A DNA stretch of 12,525 bases, from NCBI GenBank assembly GCA_045046885.1, contig JASFYX010000047.1, positions 1-12,525 on the forward strand, written 5' to 3'. The stretch comes from CG1-02-35-72 sp045046885. GTDB lineage: Bacteria; Bacteroidota; Bacteroidia; Flavobacteriales; Flavobacteriaceae. Shown here piece by piece: positions 8,021 through 12,525 of this stretch; the first letter of the stretch is position 1; each line of letters opens with the position of its first letter. The notes beneath the pieces were generated by a model that was not told the DNA's origin, did not search any database, and worked only from the letters and a program-made list of their open reading frames with translations. The translations under genes and the position numbers were made by a program.

Positions 8021-8093
8021 CACAATTTAAAGCGCATTTTAAAGACGGAAGTAAAGTCATGAAATATCTGTATTTGTAACAAAAAATACAGTC

Positions 8094-8119
8094 TTGTCTT
8101 AATTTAAAATATATATTTG
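8094..8119 (+). promoter_or_regulatory. Promoter of the cytochrome c gene
   Basis: TATATTTG (8112-8119) is a full -7 match. The nearest upstream TTG (8094-8096) is only 15 bases away, shorter than the usual 19-20, so the -33 assignment is tentative. The predicted leader is about 20 bases long. It fires away from the prfA promoter, and the two -7 boxes are 91 bases apart. Confidence 0.55.
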
Positions 8120-8145
8120 CACCATAATTCAAAAAAATCGAATAA

Positions 8146-8529
8146 ATGAAAAAAATTGCAACTGTATTAGTATTTGTTTTAGCCGGATTTATATTTTCAT
8201 CTTTTACAAATACACAAAGTACTATTACTAAAAAGCCTACACAACAAAAAGAATTGATTGCAAAAGGTAAAGCCTTATTTACAGCTAAAACCTGTACTAC
8301 TTGTCATAAAGTTGACACTAAATTAATTGGCCCTGCTGTTCAAACTATCGCCAAAACTTATGCCGCTAAAAAAGGTGATTTGTTAAAATTCTTTAAAGGC
8401 GAAAGTAAAGCTATTGTAGATCCTGTTATGGCCGCCATTATGGATGCCAATGTACAAGCTATTACAAAACCTATGAAAGATACCGATTTAAAAGCTTTGG
8501 TAGCTTATATTAAAAGTACAGCTAAATAA
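8146..8529 (+). CDS. Small exported class I cytochrome c
   Basis: A 127-residue monohaem c-type cytochrome, likely periplasmic, carrying electrons between respiratory complexes. It has an N-terminal signal sequence (MKKIATVLVFVLAGFIFSS) without a lipobox cysteine, then a haem-binding CTTCH (Cys50, Cys53, His54). Single-haem class I features follow: KLIGPAVQTIAKTYA, and a C-terminal helix ALVAYIKS. The sixth haem ligand is probably Met99 or Met110 (IMDANVQAITKPMKDTDL). The gene stands alone between its own promoter and a strong terminator, so the electron donor and acceptor cannot be inferred from neighbours. Confidence 0.9.
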   Translation: MKKIATVLVFVLAGFIFSSFTNTQSTITKKPTQQKELIAKGKALFTAKTCTTCHKVDTKLIGPAVQTIAKTYAAKKGDLLKFFKGESKAIVDPVMAAIMDANVQAITKPMKDTDLKALVAYIKSTAK

Positions 8530-8551
8530 ATAATCTTATTTTTAAGATCCT

Positions 8552-8581
8552 AAAGCACCCCGTAAACGGGGTGCTTTTTTT
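8552..8581 (+). terminator. Intrinsic terminator after the cytochrome c gene
   Basis: A perfect 11-bp stem, AAAGCACCCCG (8552-8562) with CGGGGTGCTTT (8567-8577), has a TAAA loop and a run of seven T (8575-8581) that overlaps the end of the stem. A weaker hairpin, ATCTTA/TAAGAT (8533-8548), precedes it. This isolates the cytochrome gene from rlmD. Confidence 0.92.
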
Positions 8582-8605
8582 ATGCTTAAAAGTATTTAAA
8601 AAGTG

Positions 8606-8613
8606 TATTTTTG
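8606..8613 (+). promoter_or_regulatory. rlmD promoter, -7 element abutting the start codon
   Basis: TATTTTTG matches TAnnTTTG fully. Its last base lies only four bases before the ATG at 8618, so transcription would begin at or within two bases of the start codon. No TTG at the -33 position was found. Confidence 0.5.
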
Positions 8614-8617
8614 CGCT

Positions 8618-10027
8618 ATGGCTCGAAATAAGACAAAACAGATATTCACAGACATAGAAGTTATTGACGCTGGCGCCAAAGGCAAGAGTGTTGCCAAAGC
8701 GCCTGATGGGCGTGTTATTTTTTTAACCAATGCCATTCCTGGCGATGTTGTTACTGTACAAACCTTTAAAAAGCGCAAAGCCTATTACGAAGGAGAAGCC
8801 ATTGAATTTCATAAATATTCCGACAGACGTACAGAACCCGTTTGTACTCATTTTGGCACTTGTGGCGGTTGTAAATGGCAACACATGAAATATGAAGACC
8901 AATTACATTTTAAACAAAAAGAAGTTGCACAAAATTTAAAACGATTAGGCAATATTGATGTTGCAGAATTCAGTCCAATTTTAGGATGTGGCACCCCTTA
9001 TTTTTATCGCAATAAAATGGAATTTTCTTTTTCAGATTCCAGATGGCTGACTGCCGAAGAAATAGCCGATACCGATACTAAAATAGATCGCCGTGCCTGT
9101 GGTTTTCACAAACCAGGTATGTGGGATAAAATTATTGACATAGAAAAATGTCATTTACAAGCAGATCCCAGTAATGACATTCGTAATGATCTTAAAAAGT
9201 TCGCTCTTGAAAAAGATATTTCTTTTTTTAATCCGCGTAAGCAAACAGGCTTTTTACGTACTTTAATGATTCGTACTACTTCTACGGGACAAATAATGGT
9301 AGTCTTACAAGTAACCGAAAACGACCCTGAAAAAATTAGTTTAGTGCTCGATTATTTAGCTGATAATTTTAAAGAAATCACCTCATTACAGTACATTGTA
9401 AACAACAAAGGTAACGACAGTATTTACGATCAAGAAGTTATTTGCTACAAAGGCAAAGATTTTATTGTAGAAACAATGGAAGATTTGCAGTTTAACATAA
9501 ACGCCAAATCTTTTTACCAAACCAATTCAGCTCAAGCTTACGAGTTGTATAAAATTGTACGCAATTTTGCCACTTTATCTAAAGATGATTTGGTGTACGA
9601 TTTATACACAGGTACCGGTACAATCGCTTTATTTATAGCCAAAGAAGCCAAAAAAGTAGTGGGTATAGAAAGTGTTGCAGAAGCTATAGAAGACGCTAAA
9701 AAGAATGCCGCTCAAAATAATATCACAAATACGTCGTTTTTTGTAGGAGATATGGTTAAAATTTTAACGCCACAATTTATATCAGAAAATGGTTCCCCCG
9801 ATATGATTACAACAGATCCACCACGTGTAGGCATGCATAAAAATGTAGTAGCGCAATTACTAGAAGTGGCGCCTAAAAAAATAGTGTACGTCAGTTGTAA
9901 CAGTGCCACACAAGCAAGAGATGTGAGCTTGCTTTTAGAAAAATACGTTGTAAGCAAATCGCAAGCGGTAGATATGTTTCCGCAAACACATCACGTAGAA
10001 AATGTTGTACTTTTAGAGCGAAAATAA
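8618..10027 (+). CDS. rlmD: 23S rRNA (uracil-5-)-methyltransferase, RlmD type
   Basis: SAM-dependent enzyme that makes 5-methyluridine in 23S rRNA (U1939 in E. coli). The 469-residue protein has an N-terminal TRAM domain (about 8-65), then a [4Fe-4S] cluster set Cys76, Cys82, Cys85 (CTHFGTCGGCKW) and Cys178 (IEKCHL). The Rossmann SAM site is VYDLYTGTGTIALFIA, followed by TTDPPRVGMH and the catalytic nucleophile Cys427 in YVSCNSATQ. The ATG at 8618 is preferred because the frame extension to GTG 8603 contains the -7 promoter box. It could equally act like the broader RlmCD enzymes, which sequence alone does not settle. The DUF6452 gene starts four bases after its stop. Confidence 0.92.
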   Translation: MARNKTKQIFTDIEVIDAGAKGKSVAKAPDGRVIFLTNAIPGDVVTVQTFKKRKAYYEGEAIEFHKYSDRRTEPVCTHFGTCGGCKWQHMKYEDQLHFKQKEVAQNLKRLGNIDVAEFSPILGCGTPYFYRNKMEFSFSDSRWLTAEEIADTDTKIDRRACGFHKPGMWDKIIDIEKCHLQADPSNDIRNDLKKFALEKDISFFNPRKQTGFLRTLMIRTTSTGQIMVVLQVTENDPEKISLVLDYLADNFKEITSLQYIVNNKGNDSIYDQEVICYKGKDFIVETMEDLQFNINAKSFYQTNSAQAYELYKIVRNFATLSKDDLVYDLYTGTGTIALFIAKEAKKVVGIESVAEAIEDAKKNAAQNNITNTSFFVGDMVKILTPQFISENGSPDMITTDPPRVGMHKNVVAQLLEVAPKKIVYVSCNSATQARDVSLLLEKYVVSKSQAVDMFPQTHHVENVVLLERK

Positions 10028-10031
10028 TATT

Positions 10032-10517
10032 ATGAAAAAATTATTACTGATTTTTGTTTTGTTTTTAAGTCTTTTGGCTTGCGAAAAAGATGATATTTGT
10101 ATTGACCCAATAACACCCAATTTAATAATCCGTTTGTACGATGTAGCCGATGGCACAACAATTAAATCGGTTGCAAATCTGCAAATAAAAAATATTGACC
10201 AAGACAGTATTTTTAACAATAATATTACATCTGCGGATTCTATTACAATTCCTTTAAATATCAATCAAGATAGTACAACCTACGTTTTTACAATTAATAC
10301 CGACGATGTTGCTTTAACGAATAGTGATACTTTAAAAATATCATATACCCGAGAAGCCGTTTTTGTTTCGCGCTCTTGCGGATTTAAAACCATCTTTAAA
10401 AATGTAAGTCTCAGCTTGACCACCGATAATGACAATTGGATAAAATCTGCCCTTTTTATAGAAGATACAAACACAATAGAAAATGAAACTAAAGCCCATG
10501 TTAAAATATTGCATTAG
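10032..10517 (+). CDS. DUF6452 family lipoprotein
   Basis: A 161-residue lipoprotein of unknown function. The signal peptide MKKLLLIFVLFLSLLAC ends in a lipobox (LLAC) with Cys17 lipidated. The next residues, EKDD, match the surface-export signal known from Capnocytophaga and Flavobacterium (K followed by two acidic residues at +3 to +5), so display on the outer face of the outer membrane is inferred. The mature part is mostly beta-prone, and its only other cysteines, Cys23 (ICIDP) and Cys116 (SRSCGFK), could form a disulfide. I recognise it as the DUF6452 family from the CIDPITPNLIIRLYD and SCGFKT segments. It lies four bases behind rlmD and overlaps the next gene. Confidence 0.8.
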   Translation: MKKLLLIFVLFLSLLACEKDDICIDPITPNLIIRLYDVADGTTIKSVANLQIKNIDQDSIFNNNITSADSITIPLNINQDSTTYVFTINTDDVALTNSDTLKISYTREAVFVSRSCGFKTIFKNVSLSLTTDNDNWIKSALFIEDTNTIENETKAHVKILH

Positions 10518-11181
10518 TCTTTTTCTTGTGTTTGCAAGCACCCTCATCTTTGCTCAAGAAAAGCAAGATACTACTGTGGTAAAAAGCAAAATAAAATACG
10601 GTTTGCGTGTGGGGATAGATTTGTACAATCCGTTACAAACAGCTATTACGCCTGAGAAAAAAACCTACGAAATTGTTGCCGATTACCGCATAACTCACAG
10701 TTTATATATTGCTGCCGAATTGGGGACAACAGATAATCTTACCAAATTAGATTATATGCAATTTACCACAGAAGGTAATTACATTAAAGCCGGATTTGAT
10801 TACAGCACATATAAAAATTGGAAGGGTATGGATAACCTTATTTATTTTGGCGCGCGTCTTGGATACAGTACTTTTAATCACACCTTAAATAGCTACACAA
10901 TTAACAGCGCCCCTTTTTTTACAGAAACAACTATTACAACGCCAAAACATTATGACAATCTTACAGCCAAATGGTTCGAAATTGTCTTTGGTTTAAAAGC
11001 CGAAACTTTTAACAATCTCTTTTTAGGATTTAGTTTCCGCAGTAAGTTTTTAATTTCTGCTACCGAACCAGAGAATTTTAAAAACCTGTATATTCCTGGT
11101 TTTAATCGCGTCTTTTTAAACAACACAGGATTTGGTTTTAACTATACTTTATCCTATCTCATTCCGTTTAAAAAGAAATAG
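10483..11181 (+). CDS. DUF6048 family outer-membrane-type protein
   Basis: A 232-residue exported protein of unknown function. A signal peptide ends near IFAQEKQ. The rest alternates hydrophobic and polar residues with many aromatics (GLRVGIDLYNPL, YIAAELGTTDN, YIKAGFDYSTY, LIYFGARLGYSTF, FLGFSFRSKF, FGFNYTLSYLIPF), as in an eight- to ten-stranded outer-membrane beta-barrel. The strand count is an estimate. I recognise it as DUF6048. Its start overlaps the end of the DUF6452 gene by 35 bases (ATG 10483), or 20 bases if ATG 10498 is used. Either implies translational coupling, and the two products may work together in the outer membrane. Confidence 0.78.
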   Translation: MKLKPMLKYCISLFLVFASTLIFAQEKQDTTVVKSKIKYGLRVGIDLYNPLQTAITPEKKTYEIVADYRITHSLYIAAELGTTDNLTKLDYMQFTTEGNYIKAGFDYSTYKNWKGMDNLIYFGARLGYSTFNHTLNSYTINSAPFFTETTITTPKHYDNLTAKWFEIVFGLKAETFNNLFLGFSFRSKFLISATEPENFKNLYIPGFNRVFLNNTGFGFNYTLSYLIPFKKK

Positions 11182-11187
11182 GGATAG

Positions 11188-11195
11188 TATTTTTG
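11188..11195 (+). promoter_or_regulatory. Promoter of the GH53 gene, -7 element
   Basis: TATTTTTG matches TAnnTTTG. The predicted start site near 11199-11202 leaves 6-9 bases before the ATG at 11208. No good -33 TTG is present. It suggests that the GH53 gene can be transcribed independently of the rlmD-DUF6452-DUF6048 group. Confidence 0.45.
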
Positions 11196-11207
11196 ATTAA
11201 ACTAAAA

Positions 11208-12281
11208 ATGATGCGTTACATCTTTATCTTTTTGATTCTAACTATTTTATCTTGTTCAAAAAGCACCGAGTTAGAACCTATTGCACCCAACTTACCCACA
11301 ACATTTATAAGTGCTGCCGATTTATCGGCTTTACCCCAAGTTGAAGCAAATAACAATGTATTTTACAACCTAGAAGGACAACAACAAGATTTTTTAACGA
11401 TTCTAAAAAATGCTGGCCTCAATACGGTAAGGTTAAAGCTTTGGAAAAATCCAAGCATAAATACGGCTTCGTTTACCGAAGTAAAATCTTTTACCAACAG
11501 ATTAAAAACTTTAAACCTGAAGGTTTGGATAACCATTCATTATTCAGACACTTGGGCCGATCCGGGTCATCAAATAACGCCTCTGCAATGGCAAGGTTTA
11601 CCCTTTAATGCCTTAAAAGATTCTGTTTACAACTACACCAAAAAAATAATTTCAGAAATCAATCCCGATTTTATACAAATTGGCAATGAAATAAATAACG
11701 GATTTATATATCCCTATGGCAAATTAGACAGTAACGAAAATCAGTTTATAATTCTTGTGAATTCAGCTATAAAAGCCATAAGAGACACCAATTCAAATAC
11801 AAAAATAATGTTGCATTATGCCGGTTATAACGGTGCACAAACATTTTTTAATAAATTTAAAAATTCCGATTACGATATTATTGGACTCTCCTATTATCCT
11901 AAATGGCACGGAAAAAGCCTACAAGCATTAGCAAACACACTCAACATATTAAGCGTTACGTTTGATAAAGAAATTTTAATAGCCGAAACTGCCTATCCAT
12001 TTACCTTTAATTGGAACGATTTAACCAACAATATTATAGGCTCTAACGATCAAATATTACCTGAATATCCCGCAACACCCAATGGCCAACACGACTTTTT
12101 AAACAAGATAAAAAGTATTGTAAAGGCTACAAATAAGGGTGTCGGTTTTTGTTATTGGGGAGGTGAGCTTATCGCTTTTAAAGGACAACAAGCCACCAAT
12201 GGCTCGCCTTGGGAAAACCAAGCTTTATTCGATTTTAACAACAAAGCCTTGCCTGTAATTGAGGCGTTTAACGCAGATTAA
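11208..12281 (+). CDS. Arabinogalactan endo-beta-1,4-galactanase, GH53 lipoprotein
   Basis: Retaining glycosidase of clan GH-A that cuts beta-1,4-galactan side chains of pectin. The 357-residue protein opens with a lipoprotein signal (MMRYIFIFLILTILSC). After it, FISAADLSALPQVEANNN and GLNTVRLKLWKNP match the first strands of the GH53 barrel, and HYSDTWADPGHQ is a family hallmark. The acid/base glutamate is Glu161 (QIGNEINNG) and the nucleophile is Glu260 (LIAETAYPF). The usual WEP-like segment near the end is replaced by FCYWGGELIAF. The start is ATG 11208 or 11211; the TTG at 11193 overlaps the promoter box. No SusC/SusD, transporter or regulator lies next to it in the window. After the cysteine, SKSTE is only a partial surface-export signal. 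Confidence 0.92.
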   Translation: MMRYIFIFLILTILSCSKSTELEPIAPNLPTTFISAADLSALPQVEANNNVFYNLEGQQQDFLTILKNAGLNTVRLKLWKNPSINTASFTEVKSFTNRLKTLNLKVWITIHYSDTWADPGHQITPLQWQGLPFNALKDSVYNYTKKIISEINPDFIQIGNEINNGFIYPYGKLDSNENQFIILVNSAIKAIRDTNSNTKIMLHYAGYNGAQTFFNKFKNSDYDIIGLSYYPKWHGKSLQALANTLNILSVTFDKEILIAETAYPFTFNWNDLTNNIIGSNDQILPEYPATPNGQHDFLNKIKSIVKATNKGVGFCYWGGELIAFKGQQATNGSPWENQALFDFNNKALPVIEAFNAD

Positions 12282-12300
12282 AAAACAACTATTTATTCTA

Positions 12301-12330
12301 TAAACCTGAGTTAAACCTAAGGTTTAATTT
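12301..12330 (+). terminator. Weak hairpin after the GH53 gene
   Basis: TTAAACC (12311-12317) and GGTTTAA (12321-12327) form a 7-bp stem with a three-base loop, followed by only TTT. A second copy of TAAACCT (12301-12307) precedes it, so the right arm could pair with either copy. It may be a weak terminator or a palindromic protein site. Confidence 0.4.
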
Positions 12331-12334
12331 ACAG

Positions 12335-12430
12335 AATCTCAAGAAAAGGTGAGATTTGAAGTGTAAAATTTGAAGTAATATCTATATATTTTAAAAAATT
12401 TACACAATAAGATTGCCTTTTCTTGAGATT
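12335..12430. repeat. Long inverted repeat with nested and alternative arms
   Basis: AATCTCAAGAAAAGG (12335-12349) is perfectly repeated in inverted orientation at 12416-12430. Inside, GTGTAAAATTT (12361-12371) can pair with AAATTTACAC (12396-12405), leaving one bulged base. AATCTC (12335-12340) can instead pair with the nearer GAGATT (12351-12356). ATTTGAAGT occurs twice (12354-12362 and 12368-12376). There is no gene inside. It may be a structured RNA, a regulatory switch, or the remnant of a small mobile element. Confidence 0.6.
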
Positions 12431-12478
12431 TCCTACGGATTTGATGAATTTTCACCAATTCTTGCCCTATTTTTTCAA

Positions 12479-12492
12479 ACTAACCAGTTAGT
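12479..12492. promoter_or_regulatory. Operator-like palindrome near the right edge
   Basis: ACTAAC-CA-GTTAGT is a 6-bp inverted repeat with a two-base centre. Its size and symmetry resemble sites bound by TetR-type dimeric repressors, but no regulator gene is in view. The minus strand across it reads TTAGTTTG, one mismatch from a -7 element. It may control a gene beyond the window. Confidence 0.3.
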
Positions 12493-12525
12493 CTTTCAAA
12501 AACATGTCTTCAAATTGAATAAAAA

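Noticed and set aside
7992..8132. 47-residue N-terminal extension of prfA from TTG 8132.
   Set aside because: It crosses two divergent promoter elements and has no similarity to RF1; MLNRLKIVKQ is the normal N-terminus.
12336..12475. Minus-strand frame through the right tail.
   Set aside because: It has an internal stop, no good start codon and no recognisable protein; the strand is better explained by inverted repeats.

Overview
The window comes from an AT-rich member of the Bacteroidota, almost certainly the family Flavobacteriaceae. The evidence is the repeated TAnnTTTG promoter element just ahead of genes, the lack of Shine-Dalgarno sequences, flavobacterial protein families (DUF6452, DUF6048, FG-GAP/UnbV lipoproteins) and several lipoboxes. 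The genus cannot be named from this stretch. Most of the content is housekeeping, with an envelope-protein segment on the right.

Layout. Positions 1-39 hold the GC-rich 5' end of a leftward transcript whose promoter lies at 40-69. A rightward translation operon follows, thrS-infC-rpmI-rplT (289-3490), closed by a bidirectional terminator at 3511-3540. On the minus strand, prfA (release factor 1) is followed after 19 bases by a gene for an 1110-residue FG-GAP/UnbV lipoprotein, apparently in one transcript. Divergent from prfA is a small exported cytochrome c gene with its own promoter and a strong terminator (8552-8581). Next come rlmD, a DUF6452 lipoprotein and a DUF6048 outer-membrane-type protein, tightly packed or overlapping. 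A GH53 endo-galactanase lipoprotein with its own promoter follows. The last 244 bases are non-coding and full of inverted repeats, with an operator-like palindrome near the right edge.

How the genes work together. ThrRS, IF-3, L35 and L20 are the classical translation operon. infC has no ATG, GTG or TTG start ahead of its conserved N-terminal domain, which fits IF-3 autoregulation through a rare start codon. RF1 and RlmD add termination and 23S rRNA modification. The envelope genes (FG-GAP lipoprotein, DUF6452, DUF6048, GH53) sit beside these without an obvious shared pathway. GH53 would cut beta-1,4-galactan, but no SusC/SusD pair is visible.

I found no CRISPR array, tRNA, rRNA, transposase or defence system. 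The least-described candidates are the overlapping DUF6452-DUF6048 pair behind an apparently leaderless rlmD, the two-propeller lipoprotein behind prfA, and the repeat-rich right tail.
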